Assembly (NCBI GenBank): GCA_020072565.1
Contig: JAIQGI010000005.1
Span: forward strand, 62,001-126,000
DNA length: 64,000 nucleotides
Direction: 5' to 3'
Source of the DNA: Terriglobia bacterium
Lineage (GTDB): Bacteria; Acidobacteriota; UBA6911
This document shows, in pieces, positions 19,636 to 29,332 of the stretch (position 1 is its first letter; each line of letters starts with the position of its first letter). The notes beneath the pieces were generated by a model. The model saw nothing but the letters and a program-made list of their open reading frames with translations, was not told the origin of the DNA and did no database searches. Position numbers and translations under genes: made by a program.

Positions 19636-21192
19636 ATGAACGAACACCGTTTCTCCAGGCGCTACTTCCTCTATGGAACTCTTCTGGCCGGCGCCATCCC
19701 GGCGCGCGGATTCGGCAGAACGCCGTCGCTGTCGGCCCTCGGCTACAAGTCCCCGAATGACAAACTCAACGTTGCCTGTGTGGGGATGGGAACACGCGGT
19801 CCTCAGATCCTGCGTGGCGCCGCCGTGACCGAAAACATCGTCGCTTTGTGCGATGTGGACGACGTGCGCGCGGCACGCGGCTTCCAGGCCTACTCGAACG
19901 CCAAGAAGTACAGAGACTACCGCAAAATGTTCGAGGCCGAGAAAAATATTGATGCCGTGATGATCGCCACGCCTGATCACACGCACACGCCTGTGGCTTT
20001 GCTGGCCATGCACCTCGGCAAGCACGTTTACTGCGAAAAGCCGCTCACCCGCACGGCCTGGGAGGCGCGTCTCCTGGCTGATGCCGCGGTGAAGTACAAA
20101 GTCGCGACTCAGATGGGCAATCAGGGATTCAGCCACGAAGGAACCAAGACAGCGTGTGAGATCCTCTGGTCGGGCGATATCGGCGACGTCAAGGAAGTGC
20201 ACGCCTGGACGGGCATGATCTACGGCGGCCAACCCAACATTCCTTGCACCGGACCCGAATCTGTGTCGGTGCCCGACACTCTTGATTGGAACCTGTGGCT
20301 CGGTCCGGCCGTCCAGCGCCTCTTCAACCCGCTGATGACCAACCAGTGGCGCGCGTTTCTGGACTTCTCCACCGGCGGATCGCTGGGCGACTGGCTGGTG
20401 CACAATCTCGGTCCGGCGCACCTGGCCCTGCGGCTCGACAAGGCGGCTCCTATCAGCGTGGAATGCGTGAAGGTGGAAGGAGTGAACCAGTGGGTCTGGC
20501 CGCTTCGCTCCCACATCATCTTCGAATTCCCTGCGCGCGGCAGCATGCCCCCTGTCACCATCCACGTCTACCAGAACATGCGGGGCGACTTCCAGAATCC
20601 TCCCGGCATGGCGGAAAGTGATCGCCTGTTCCCGCCCATGAACAACCTCGCCGACAAGGGCCGGCCGTTTGTCGGCGGCGGCGATGGCATGATGCTGGTG
20701 GGCGACCAGCTCACCCTCGATGGCAAGCCGGTGACTGCAGCACGGGCCGGAGGTCCCCCCGCCGGCGCTCCCGGTGGTCGTGGCGGTGCCGCGGGACCCG
20801 GTGGCGCCCCGCAGGATCCCACGCTGCGCGCTCCGGGCAATGGCGCCGTGTTCGTGGGCTCCAAGGGCTACATGGCGACGACCTCGCGCGGCGAAGGCGT
20901 GTGGCTCCTCCCGGCATCCCGCTGGGCCGAGTACAGGCTGCCGCCGCAATCCCTGCAGCGCGGCGTCAATCACCAGCAGGACTGGATCCGCGCCTGCAAA
21001 GGCGGCGCTCCGGGCGTCTCCGAATTCGCCGTCGCCGGGAAGTACCTCGAATGGCTGGCGCTTGGCGCCATAGCGCTGCGCGTCCCTGGTAAGCTGATGT
21101 GGGACGCCAAAAACATGCGCTTCGCCAACAATCAGGAGGCCAACAAGCATCTCAAGCCCTTCCTCCGCAAAGGCTGGGATCTCAAAGTGTAG
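19636..21192 (+). CDS. Gfo/Idh/MocA-family oxidoreductase, Tat-exported
   Basis: A 518-residue protein with a clear Tat signal (FSRRYFLYGTLLAGAIPARG), a Rossmann NAD(P)-binding domain (VACVGMGTRG) and the family motif YCEKPLTRT. The longer than usual C-terminal domain has a Gly/Ala/Pro-rich insert (GGPPAGAPGGRGGAAGPGGA). Exported members resemble glucose-fructose oxidoreductase and glycoside-modifying enzymes that carry tightly bound cofactor through the Tat pore. Substrate unknown. The start at 19636 follows GGGAGG; the open frame to 19600 adds non-signal residues. A 624-codon opposite-strand frame across it is a shadow. Confidence 0.88.
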   Translation: MNEHRFSRRYFLYGTLLAGAIPARGFGRTPSLSALGYKSPNDKLNVACVGMGTRGPQILRGAAVTENIVALCDVDDVRAARGFQAYSNAKKYRDYRKMFEAEKNIDAVMIATPDHTHTPVALLAMHLGKHVYCEKPLTRTAWEARLLADAAVKYKVATQMGNQGFSHEGTKTACEILWSGDIGDVKEVHAWTGMIYGGQPNIPCTGPESVSVPDTLDWNLWLGPAVQRLFNPLMTNQWRAFLDFSTGGSLGDWLVHNLGPAHLALRLDKAAPISVECVKVEGVNQWVWPLRSHIIFEFPARGSMPPVTIHVYQNMRGDFQNPPGMAESDRLFPPMNNLADKGRPFVGGGDGMMLVGDQLTLDGKPVTAARAGGPPAGAPGGRGGAAGPGGAPQDPTLRAPGNGAVFVGSKGYMATTSRGEGVWLLPASRWAEYRLPPQSLQRGVNHQQDWIRACKGGAPGVSEFAVAGKYLEWLALGAIALRVPGKLMWDAKNMRFANNQEANKHLKPFLRKGWDLKV

Positions 21193-21286
21193 GGCGGGCT
21201 GCGAGCCAGGCTGACAGGCTGTAGCCTGTGTGCCTGAGGTCAGACTGACAGCCATTGGTTGGCTCCTGATCTTCTTCATTCCATGA

Positions 21287-22525
21287 CTACTCGTTATAGC
21301 TGAGCCAGCCGCGAAAAGCCCGATTGGGGGCGGGTGGCGGCATTTCTCCTATCCATCTGTTCTTTTCCATGGGCAGCGCCAGCCGGTCAATGCCAACCGC
21401 AACCAGGCCCGCGGCCCGGCGCCTTGGAGCCGTTTCGATCGAAAGTTCGCCGAACCGCGCCCACATCGACCCTCTCATGATGGCATTGCAGAGGTACTCG
21501 ACCACGGAAGGCGCCAGTTCCGTCAGGATTCCGGTAAGGATGAGACGCCGAAGTCCTGTGACATTCAGCGCACCCGAAATCACGACCCCGGTCGCATCGA
21601 GGGTCCGCGCCAGCCACGGGGGGACCCCGTGCGCTGCGACGGCTTCCTGCAGGGATTCCCAGGCAGACCCCGCACTGTGGTGTTCGGATGCAAAACTCCG
21701 GATCAACCCGCGCTTGGATATGAGAGTCTCGACGCAGCCGAAGGCGCCACAGCCGCACTTGCGCCGGTTGCCGAGCACGGGCGTGTGTCCCAGCTCAACG
21801 CTGAGAGGCAACGGGCTGCTGTACAGCCTGCCTGAGATAATCGCCGCCCCGCCGACACCCTCGCCGAAATCCACCAGCAGGAAATCCTCCTCACTGGCAT
21901 CGACGCTCTGGTGGCCCAACGCGAGCGCTCGTTCTTCCTGCACCAATTCCACAGGCGCCCGCCAGACCTGCTGTATCAGCGCACGGAGTTCAACAGCCTC
22001 GGTCCAGTGCAGGTTGGGCGAGAACAACACGCGCGCATGCGCTTCATCGACAATCCCGGGCACGCTCACCAAGACACCCCAATAGTCATAACGCGGGATC
22101 TTCGCGGCCACCGCCTTGAGTTGCCGCACCCAGGCCTCCGCCGATGAGGAGGTCTTCGTCTGAAAGGTCCAGTGATCCTCGGGCTCGACGCCCAAGGGCA
22201 GCGCCGCAAGGTTGGTTTCGCTCACATCCAGCTGGATGACCAAAAAACGGGGCTGAGTCCGGTTCAAACGCAGAATTCTGCCCGGCCGACCAGCCTTTCC
22301 GCGTCTGTTCCCTGCGCGCGCACGCGGCAGCGACGCAGCAGCCACTTCGTCCACCTCCTCCAGCACGCCGAGGCGGAGCAAGTCATCGGCAATCCTTCCT
22401 GACGTCGGTTGACTCAGCCCGAGGGATTTGGCCAGATCGGCACGAGAGGCGTGGCCGATATGCTGCAGACGCCCCAGCAAGGCGCGCTCGTTGATGCGTC
22501 CCATTTTTGAGGGAATGAGCACCAT
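21287..22525 (-). CDS. ROK-family transcriptional repressor (NagC/XylR type)
   Basis: A 412-residue ROK protein with an N-terminal winged helix-turn-helix (RADLAKSLGLSQPTSGRIADDLLRLGVL, about residues 28-56) and a sugar-kinase-like domain. The zinc motif CGCGAFGCVET is near residues 255-265 and the phosphate-loop-like VDFGEGVGGAAII is present. ROK repressors bind free sugars and control sugar catabolic genes. The sugar is unknown; xylose or a related pentose would fit the locus. A TTAGCTAA palindrome at 22535-22542 just upstream could be its own operator. It is convergent with the Gfo/Idh/MocA gene. Confidence 0.88.
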   Translation of the reverse strand: MVLIPSKMGRINERALLGRLQHIGHASRADLAKSLGLSQPTSGRIADDLLRLGVLEEVDEVAAASLPRARAGNRRGKAGRPGRILRLNRTQPRFLVIQLDVSETNLAALPLGVEPEDHWTFQTKTSSSAEAWVRQLKAVAAKIPRYDYWGVLVSVPGIVDEAHARVLFSPNLHWTEAVELRALIQQVWRAPVELVQEERALALGHQSVDASEEDFLLVDFGEGVGGAAIISGRLYSSPLPLSVELGHTPVLGNRRKCGCGAFGCVETLISKRGLIRSFASEHHSAGSAWESLQEAVAAHGVPPWLARTLDATGVVISGALNVTGLRRLILTGILTELAPSVVEYLCNAIMRGSMWARFGELSIETAPRRRAAGLVAVGIDRLALPMEKNRWIGEMPPPAPNRAFRGWLSYNE

Positions 22526-23428
22526 CGCAGTCTATTAGCTAACCAAAATCATCGCGACGATAAGTTTATGAGTTCGATTTCACAGAGAAGGACTATGTGA
22601 AGTAGCCCACTCCCGACGCTTCCGGAACAGCTTCGATCCAAGGTCATTGAGGCATCCCTCGCATAATTCAAAGCAACGCCTGATCGTACGCGCTTGCATT
22701 CAGACGATGACTGACCCCGGTCCTCCCAACAGCCGGTGAGTTTGGCGTTGGTGGCAGCTGTGGACCAGGGGCCGCAGCGCGGACATGTCGCGGGCTTTGC
22801 CGGGCGCCCGTTCGCCGCCTCGGCCACGTGCTGCAGTGAACCTAACGGGGAAAGTCGTTGTTAAGGCACCTTAATGTATACGCGCAAATTCCTGTTGGCA
22901 ATGTTTGGTACGGTACAGGGCGTTCAGGGCTAATGCAGTCATGTGTTTGGGCTCATGGGAAAAGAGCTGGCGTCTTGTCCCGTTAACTGTTAGCTGCGGC
23001 TGTTAACCCTTGGTTTGGTTCCAGGATCGGCGTATACCTCGTTTCTTCCGGTTTTTTCAGAAGGCCGCTCCTTGCTGCGTGCCGCGGATCCATACACTCT
23101 GCCATACAGCAGGTCCTGCCTGACCGGGTATTGATTGTGCTTGACTGGCAATAGTGCAAGCGCTAGCATCGCCACCATAACGTGTAAAAAGGGGCTGCGC
23201 GGGATCTTCGAACCCCAATTTTCATTCGGCACGATCAGGTCGGATCCATTAAGTGCCTCGTTCCGTTTGTAACAGCTGATTGCCCTGCGGGGATGGGGTT
23301 GTCACACAGAGCTTAGACGAAATAGCCGCGCGGGGGATTTGTGGCCGCCAGGCCGACTAACGCATTAGTGGCCGTTGTGGGCACTCGGCCGCCTCCAATT
23401 GACGATACTGATGTTATCGGATCAGAGG
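22526..23428. promoter_or_regulatory. 900-base intergenic region upstream of the malectin sensor
   Basis: No recognisable gene. Short open frames at 22549-22827(-) and 22990-23232(-) have no ribosome sites or family signature. Visible palindromes are TTAGCTAA (22535-22542), TTAAGG-ca-CCTTAA (22861-22874) and a GTTAAC...GTTAAC pair around 22982-23007. These could be operators. The left end probably holds the ROK promoter and the right end the promoter of the malectin gene. Confidence 0.35.
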
Positions 23429-24949
23429 ATGCACGAAAGCGAACGGATGAGACTCAGCGAGTCACAGGAGCGGGCCGTGCGGGCCGAACTCAACTGCCTG
23501 CTGGAGAGTGATGCGTTCCGCACCAGCAAGCGATGCAGGGAGTTCATCCAGTACATCGTCGAGCAGACAATTAAGGGATCGAATGGTGCTCTCAAAGAAC
23601 GCCTGATCGGAGTCCAACTCTTCCAGCTGCCGCCCGACTTTGATACGGGCCAGCACACGATTGTCCGCGTAACCGCCAACGAAGTGCGGAAGAAACTGGC
23701 GCAATACTACTCGGCCGAGAATGGTTCGTGCCGTCCGGTCAGAATCAACTTGCCGCCGGGAGCATACAGCACGGAATTCAGATGGGAGGCGACGGTGGCG
23801 GAGCCGCCTGTTGTGGTACGCTCGAGGTGGCTCACCGGCCTGGTAATTGCCTGCGTCACGCTTGGTTTAATAGCCGCTGGTGTTTTCCCCTGGTGGCGCT
23901 GGCATGCGGCGAAGCCCATCTCGGCTGATGGCAAATTGACCGTTGTTCCCGGCCCTGTATCAAAGGCATCGCCGGGCAGCGGGGATCTGCGCATGATCAC
24001 AGGATCTACCGATCCCTACGTCGACCGCACCGGACGGACATGGGATGCGGATCGCTTCTTTTCCGGAGGTTCCGTGCTGGTCCGTCGGTCGGAGAAGATC
24101 TTCCGAACACTGGATCCCGATATTTACCGGCACATCCGCCAAGGCGATTTTCGATATGACATTCCGCTTGAGCCAGGCACTTACGAACTGCACCTTCATT
24201 TTGCCGAGACGGGGTTGAGCGATTTCATTAGCGCGGAATCCAGCGGCGAGGGGCAGCGTGTTTTTCGGGTCTCCGCCAATGGGAAGCCGATTCTGGATGT
24301 ATTCGATGTGGTGGCTGATGCCGCGGGGTCCAACATCTCGGATGAACGGATCTTCAGGAACATCTCGCCGGCCGAAGATGGCGTCCTTCACCTGAGCTTT
24401 GCCTCTATGAGAGGCGCAGCCATGCTGAGCGGAGTCGAGGTGCTGCCGGTCAGTGGCGGGGAGGTCAGGCCCGTCCGAATTCGAGCGGGTTGGCCGGCCG
24501 GGTGGCAGGATTCCGCCGGACAGCAGTGGCAGGGCGATTCCTATTTTTTGGGAGGAAATGCCTTGGTCCGAGCCATGAATCCGGCTCGGGAGAGCAACTC
24601 CCCTGACATGGCGCTCTATGCCAGCGAGCGGTGGGGGCATTTTTCCTATGCCGTGCCGGTGGCCGAGGGCCGATATCGGGTAACGTTGAAATTCTGCGAA
24701 GGTCACTACGGACAAAATAACACCGGCGTGGGTGGGGTTGGCAGCCGTATCTTTGACGTCTACTGCAACGGCGTAGCCCTGCTGAGGGACTTCGACATCC
24801 TTAAGCAGGCGGGTGGGGAGGGCCTGCCTCTGTACCAGACCTTTTCCGGGATTCGACCCAACGCGCAGGGCAAGATCGTCCTCACATTCGTTCCTATCAA
24901 GGGAATGGCCTGCGTGAATGGCATCGAAGTCGTGGAAGATTCAAAATAG
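23429..24949 (+). CDS. Membrane-anchored tandem-malectin protein with acidobacterial cytoplasmic domain (putative carbohydrate sensor)
   Basis: About 506 residues in four parts. Residues 1-120 form a cytoplasmic domain with CREFIQYIVEQTIKG, LKERLIGVQLFQLPPDFDTG and IVRVTANEVRKKLAQYY, a pattern I know from acidobacterial regulator-like membrane proteins. One transmembrane helix spans about 134-153 (LTGLVIACVTLGLIAAGVFP). Two malectin-type carbohydrate-binding domains follow, about 188-340 and 350-503, each with a DRTGRTWDADRFFSGG-like entry and a final VxGIEV-like strand. The layout suggests a one-protein sensor with the sugar-binding part outside the membrane and a possible nucleic-acid-binding part inside. 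It lies just upstream of the TonB receptor. Start uncertain (23411 and a TTG at 23375 also possible). Confidence 0.75.
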   Translation: MHESERMRLSESQERAVRAELNCLLESDAFRTSKRCREFIQYIVEQTIKGSNGALKERLIGVQLFQLPPDFDTGQHTIVRVTANEVRKKLAQYYSAENGSCRPVRINLPPGAYSTEFRWEATVAEPPVVVRSRWLTGLVIACVTLGLIAAGVFPWWRWHAAKPISADGKLTVVPGPVSKASPGSGDLRMITGSTDPYVDRTGRTWDADRFFSGGSVLVRRSEKIFRTLDPDIYRHIRQGDFRYDIPLEPGTYELHLHFAETGLSDFISAESSGEGQRVFRVSANGKPILDVFDVVADAAGSNISDERIFRNISPAEDGVLHLSFASMRGAAMLSGVEVLPVSGGEVRPVRIRAGWPAGWQDSAGQQWQGDSYFLGGNALVRAMNPARESNSPDMALYASERWGHFSYAVPVAEGRYRVTLKFCEGHYGQNNTGVGGVGSRIFDVYCNGVALLRDFDILKQAGGEGLPLYQTFSGIRPNAQGKIVLTFVPIKGMACVNGIEVVEDSK

Positions 24950-25179
24950 CCACGCAGGGGCACCCGGGCCTGGTTGAGGGGTTTAATGGGAGCAGTTAAC
25001 AGTTAGATCAGTGAAGGACCCATCCTTTTCCCGATTGGCGCAAGCAAAAGATTCCGTTGGCGTTGAACGCGGGACACCGTACGAAACCTAGCCAGTACGG
25101 GACGTGCGTGCTAGCGTGCCATCCGGTTTCCATATCTTAAGAGGTTCTTACCCGTCCGGACGCCAGCGGCATGGGCTAA

Positions 25180-25436
25180 GAGAGTTTTTTTTCGGATTTG
25201 AGGGCATGAGCCCCCCCCGCTCCGGGCAGCCGGCGCCGCTTGTGATTTCGGTTTGCCCTCTGTTGGCGCGCTTCGCACGTTTGGAGCGGGGCTGGGGCTC
25301 TGATACATCAGGCGTACGGGATGTCATCAGTTTCCTTGGACTTACGAGAAAGACAATAATTCGGCCCGTATTAGACCAGGGTGCCATGCCGGTTGAAGGG
25401 GCTGCGCGTGACGCTTCGTCCATGTCTAGCCATAGA
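25180..25436 (+). promoter_or_regulatory. Repeated leader element, copy A (upstream of TonB receptor)
   Basis: This stretch is an imperfect direct repeat of 29333-29597. The best-conserved blocks are gagagtttttt...gagggc-tgagccc, agaaa-acaataat-cggcc (25347-25366) and gtgccatgc-ggttgaagggg plus gctgcgcgtg (25381-25410). It ends about 15 bases before the receptor start. Substitutions between copies change encoded residues in both frames I checked, so it does not behave like coding sequence. It may be a structured 5' leader, a promoter with operator, or both. Confidence 0.6.
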
Positions 25437-25450
25437 TGAAAGGATGAATC

Positions 25451-28400
25451 ATGAGCTACCGTATTGCATTAGTCGCGCTTGCCGCGGCATTAGTATTCTG
25501 TTCGGCGGTCCCGCAGGCGGCCGCCCAGTTAACCACTGGTACCGTCTCGGGAAGTGTTCGCGATCCGCAAGCCGCGGTAATCGCCGGTGCAACCCTGACG
25601 CTGATCAGCGAAACGCGTGGGACACGGCTTTCCGAGGTCATTTCCAACGCAAGCGGTGAATTCGTCTTGCCTAACGTGCCGCCCGACACCTACACGTTGG
25701 AGATCAACCAGAAGGGTTTCAAGACGCTCAAGCGCACGGGCATCGCCGTAAGCCCGGGCGACCGCATTGGCCTCGGCGCCCTCACGATGGAAGTCGGCGG
25801 CACGACCGAGACCGTAACAGTTACCGCCGAAGCGGTACTGTTGCAGACGCAGAGCGCGGAACGATCGGCCACGGTCGCGCAAATCGAGGTTCAGAACCTG
25901 CCGCTATCGAGCCGGGTTTTCACGAACCTCCTGACCAGTGTAATTCCGGGGGTCGGCGGCACCTCCGGCCAACCGGCCCGGGTCGGGGACATAACATCCT
26001 ACTCAGGCGGCAACGGGAACATCATGATGGACGGTATTTCCACCATGGATACCGGCAACAACGCCATGTTGATTTCAGTAAACACGGAATCGATCGAGGA
26101 GATCAAGATCCTGACGTCCGGCTACCAGGCCGAGTACGGCCGCTCCAGCGGCGTGCAGATCAGCGCGGTCACGAAGAGCGGCACGAACCGCTTTCATGGC
26201 ACGGGTTTTCTGATTATGCGCCAGTCGGGGTGGTATGCGAATAGCAAGACTAACATACTCAACGGCGACCCCAGGCCCTACGTCAAGCAAAAAGATTGGG
26301 GCTTCTCGATCGGAGGACCCATCGGGAAGCCGGGGCGCGACAACAAGTTGTTCTTCTTTTACAGCCACGAGTTCGACCCCCGCTCTATGACGGTGACGGG
26401 CGGCAGCGTTGTGACCTACCGCTTTCCAACGGCGCTGGAGCGCGCAGGCGATTTTTCGCAAACGACGGACAATCTCGGCAACCCGTACCCATATATCAAG
26501 GACCCGCTTATCAGCGGCCCGTGTTCGGCTTCCAACCAGACCGCCTGCTTCAAGGACGGCGGCGTTCTCGGACGCATCCCAGCCAATCGCATATACCCCC
26601 TGGGGCTGAAGATCCTGAGTCTATACCCCATGCCGAACCTCACCACTGCCGGCCTTAATTACAATTACAGGATGCCGCTGCCGATTCAAGATATCATGTC
26701 GCAGGCGCCGATCATGAAATTCGACTACCAGCCCCTTGCAAAACTGAGAGGCTCCTTCAAGTTATCCCTGTGGGAGCAGCCGGCCACTGTTCAAACGGGC
26801 ACCCTCCCCGGCTTTAACGATACCCAGGTGTACAAAAAGTGGTTCTACACGTGGGCCAGCACGATCACCTACAGCGTGAATCCGTCAACTTTCATGGAGG
26901 GGACCTTTGGTCACTCGCGGAATGACTTGGCCGGCTGCTTTGGGCCGACAAATACCGCCGCGCCAGGCTTTTGCACAAGCTCCATCCCTATGAACACCGT
27001 GGCCAGCCTGTCCGGCGCCGGCCTGACCGGGTTGCCGTCCCTCTTTCCCGATTCCGGCGTGCTGAACCCAAGCTATTACGCCTTCCAGGCCATGGAGTCC
27101 GTCAAGCCCCCCATCTGGGACGGGACGAAGATGAGCCTGGTGCCCCAATTTTCCTGGGGAGGCCGTGTTTCGAACGGACCCCCGAACTTCCCGTTCCCCG
27201 GCTGGCTGAATACCAACCAGACCACCGACATGACCATCAGTCTTACAAAAGTGAAAAGCAGCCACACGCTCAAAGCCGGCTTTTATTGGAACCACAGCTA
27301 CAAGGCGCAGCAGTCATTGGCGGGGACGTGGCAGGGCAACATCAATTTTGGAAACGACTCGAACAACTTGCTGGACACCGGGTTCGGCTTCGCCAACGCG
27401 GCGGTGGGCGTTTTCAGCTCGTACAACCAGTTGTCGAAGTACGTCGAGGGCAATTACGTCTATAACAATCTCGAGGGTTTCATCCAGGACAACTGGAGGG
27501 TTAATGCCAGGCTCACGCTGGACTTCGGCGTGCGCCTCGTCCATCAGCAGCCGCAATACGACTCGCTGGGGCAGGGCGTGAACTGGCTGCCCGACAAATG
27601 GAGCCTATCCAGTGCGCCGCTCTACTATTTGGCGGGTTGCGCCACGACCTATCCCTGCAGCGGCTCGAACCGCCAGGCGAAGGACCCGCGCACCGGCCAA
27701 CTGCTGGGGCCTAACACAGCCGTGGCGATCGGCACGCTGGTGCCGGGTTCGGGGAATTTCATCAACGGTTTGGTTCCGTCGGGAACAGACCCAGTACCTA
27801 CCACTACCTACAACTGGCCGGCGCTCCGCCCGGCGCCCCGTTTTGGAGTCGCCTATGATGTCACCGGTAAGCAGAGGATCATCTTCCGTGGCGGCGCCGG
27901 CATGTATTTCGATCGTCCCTCCGGCAACACCATTTACAGCCAGATCGCAAACCCGCCCAACGAACTGAGCCAGACATTGTATTACTCCTCGTTCCAGACG
28001 ATGGGTGGGCTCACCACCCAAGGCGCTGCCAACCTCAATGTTTACCAGCTCAACAGCGGGCTCCCCAGCACCTGGACCTGGAATGCCGGCGTGCAGTATA
28101 TGCTGCCATTTAACACGATGCTGGATTTCTCCTACGTCGGCGAGCACGCCTACAATGTCGTCGAACAAATCAACATCAACACCGTCGATATAGGCGCCGC
28201 TTATTTGGCGGCGAATCAGGACCCGACGGTCACCAGCGCGCTTCCCGGCGGGGCGGCAGTGACCCAGAACATGATGCGCTCTATCCGCGGCTTCGGCAGC
28301 ATCAACATGATGATACCGCGCGGCTTTCGTACCTCGCACACTCTGCAGATGATGTTAAATCGTCGCTTTGCCCATGGTGTGCAATTCAGGCTCAGCGACA

Positions 28401-29173
28401 CGATCATGCTCAAGCAGTTTGGAGATGCCGGGGCGCGCATCCAACACGCCGCCGACGGCAGTTGGTCCTATCGTTCCGACCAGGACCAGGCCAACGAGCT
28501 GTTTACCAACTACATCCCCACCCGGCACACCTTCAAGGGCGATTTCGTGTGGGCTATCCCGGCGCTGAATAACGTCGGCTCCGGTCTCGCCCAGCAATTG
28601 GTGAAGACGGTGACCAGAGACTGGCAGCTCTCCGGTATCTGGAGCGCCAATACCGCCAGCGCATACACGGTCGGTGCGTCCTTCCAGAACGGCGCCGGCA
28701 ATCAGCAAATCACCGGCTCGCCGGACTTCGGCGGGCGCGTCACGGTTATTGGCAATCCGGGCGGTGGCTGCAACACCAGCGATATCTACCGGCAATTTAG
28801 CACTTTAGCCTTTGCCCCGCCCGCAGTCGGGAGCGTGGGGCTCGAGTCCGGTCAGGACTACCTGCGCGGCTGCTTCAACCAGCAGTTCGATCTCGCCTTG
28901 CAGCGCGAGTTCCGTGTGGCTCGCCTGGGTGAGGGCCGGCGGCTTTCGTTCCGGATCGACGCTTTCAACGTGTTCAACCAGTCCCACATCACCGGGCGGC
29001 AAACCAACATGCAAGTGGCGAGCCTGACCGATTCGACGATCGTGAATCTTCCGTTCGACTCCAGCGGCAAACTGATTCCCACGCGATCGACACCGAGACA
29101 GTCGGGCTTCGGCATGGCCACCGGCTATCAGGGGGCGCGAACCATACAGGTGTGGTTGCGATTCTCGTTCTGA
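25451..29173 (+). CDS. Oar-like TonB-dependent outer-membrane receptor
   Basis: A 1240-residue outer-membrane protein: signal peptide (YRIALVALAAALVFCSAVPQAAAQ), an N-terminal carboxypeptidase-regulatory-like beta domain (TVSGSVRDPQAAVIAGATL...GEFVLPNVPPDTYTLEI), a plug domain (about 120-250, with IEEIKILTSGYQAEYGRSSG) and a long beta-barrel ending in the aromatic RTIQVWLRFSF. Such receptors import oligosaccharides or other large ligands with energy from TonB. The ATG is preceded by a modest gaaagga site. Its neighbours (malectin sensor, esterase, GH3, GH8) make xylo-oligosaccharides a reasonable ligand, which is inference. Confidence 0.93.
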   Translation: MSYRIALVALAAALVFCSAVPQAAAQLTTGTVSGSVRDPQAAVIAGATLTLISETRGTRLSEVISNASGEFVLPNVPPDTYTLEINQKGFKTLKRTGIAVSPGDRIGLGALTMEVGGTTETVTVTAEAVLLQTQSAERSATVAQIEVQNLPLSSRVFTNLLTSVIPGVGGTSGQPARVGDITSYSGGNGNIMMDGISTMDTGNNAMLISVNTESIEEIKILTSGYQAEYGRSSGVQISAVTKSGTNRFHGTGFLIMRQSGWYANSKTNILNGDPRPYVKQKDWGFSIGGPIGKPGRDNKLFFFYSHEFDPRSMTVTGGSVVTYRFPTALERAGDFSQTTDNLGNPYPYIKDPLISGPCSASNQTACFKDGGVLGRIPANRIYPLGLKILSLYPMPNLTTAGLNYNYRMPLPIQDIMSQAPIMKFDYQPLAKLRGSFKLSLWEQPATVQTGTLPGFNDTQVYKKWFYTWASTITYSVNPSTFMEGTFGHSRNDLAGCFGPTNTAAPGFCTSSIPMNTVASLSGAGLTGLPSLFPDSGVLNPSYYAFQAMESVKPPIWDGTKMSLVPQFSWGGRVSNGPPNFPFPGWLNTNQTTDMTISLTKVKSSHTLKAGFYWNHSYKAQQSLAGTWQGNINFGNDSNNLLDTGFGFANAAVGVFSSYNQLSKYVEGNYVYNNLEGFIQDNWRVNARLTLDFGVRLVHQQPQYDSLGQGVNWLPDKWSLSSAPLYYLAGCATTYPCSGSNRQAKDPRTGQLLGPNTAVAIGTLVPGSGNFINGLVPSGTDPVPTTTYNWPALRPAPRFGVAYDVTGKQRIIFRGGAGMYFDRPSGNTIYSQIANPPNELSQTLYYSSFQTMGGLTTQGAANLNVYQLNSGLPSTWTWNAGVQYMLPFNTMLDFSYVGEHAYNVVEQININTVDIGAAYLAANQDPTVTSALPGGAAVTQNMMRSIRGFGSINMMIPRGFRTSHTLQMMLNRRFAHGVQFRLSDTIMLKQFGDAGARIQHAADGSWSYRSDQDQANELFTNYIPTRHTFKGDFVWAIPALNNVGSGLAQQLVKTVTRDWQLSGIWSANTASAYTVGASFQNGAGNQQITGSPDFGGRVTVIGNPGGGCNTSDIYRQFSTLAFAPPAVGSVGLESGQDYLRGCFNQQFDLALQREFRVARLGEGRRLSFRIDAFNVFNQSHITGRQTNMQVASLTDSTIVNLPFDSSGKLIPTRSTPRQSGFGMATGYQGARTIQVWLRFSF

Positions 29174-29198
29174 GGACGCGCGCCGAGTGCATCGCCAT

Positions 29199-29238
29199 GC
29201 GCCTTATTCAACTGCCTACCGGCGGCTGAATAAGGCGC
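29199..29238 (+). terminator. Perfect 12-bp inverted repeat after TonB receptor gene
   Basis: gcgccttattca (29199-29210) pairs exactly with tgaataaggcgc (29227-29238), leaving a 16-base loop. It lies 25 bases after the receptor stop codon. There is no T-run after it, so it could stabilise the 3' end of the mRNA or act as a weak terminator. Confidence 0.5.
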
Positions 29239-29255
29239 CTGTCGTGAGCGAGTCG

Positions 29256-29312
29256 CGAAGCGACGACTGAGGTTTAATGCGCAGCAACGAGAACCTCAGC
29301 CGCATCGCTTCG
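29256..29312 (+). ncRNA. Structured RNA segment between receptor and esterase genes
   Basis: A two-part stem is visible: cgaagcg (29256-29262) pairs with cgcttcg (29306-29312), and inside it ctgaggtt (29267-29274) pairs exactly with aacctcag (29292-29299). The stem precedes leader copy B. Whether it is a separate RNA, part of the receptor 3' end or part of the esterase leader cannot be decided from sequence. Confidence 0.4.
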
Positions 29313-29332
29313 CAACTGGCCCTCGTTTGTCC

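Noticed and set aside
21224-21239. acaggct-gt-agcctgt palindrome between convergent genes
   Set aside because: Loop too short for a stable hairpin and no T-run; a terminator call is not supported.
19405-21279. 624-codon open frame on the minus strand
   Set aside because: It lies opposite the Gfo/Idh/MocA gene, has no recognisable domain and is rich in His/Arg/Val, as expected for the complement of a GC-rich gene.
22549-22827. 92-codon minus-strand frame with a CPRCG motif
   Set aside because: A single CxxC is not enough to call a zinc protein; no ribosome site and biased composition.
25148-25423. Similar minus-strand open frames in both leader copies (25148-25423 and 29216-29617, sharing RAAPST-MAP and GRIIVFL)
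   Set aside because: The shared residues follow from nucleotide conservation; substitutions are not biased to third codon positions and there are no ribosome sites, so I treat the element as non-coding.
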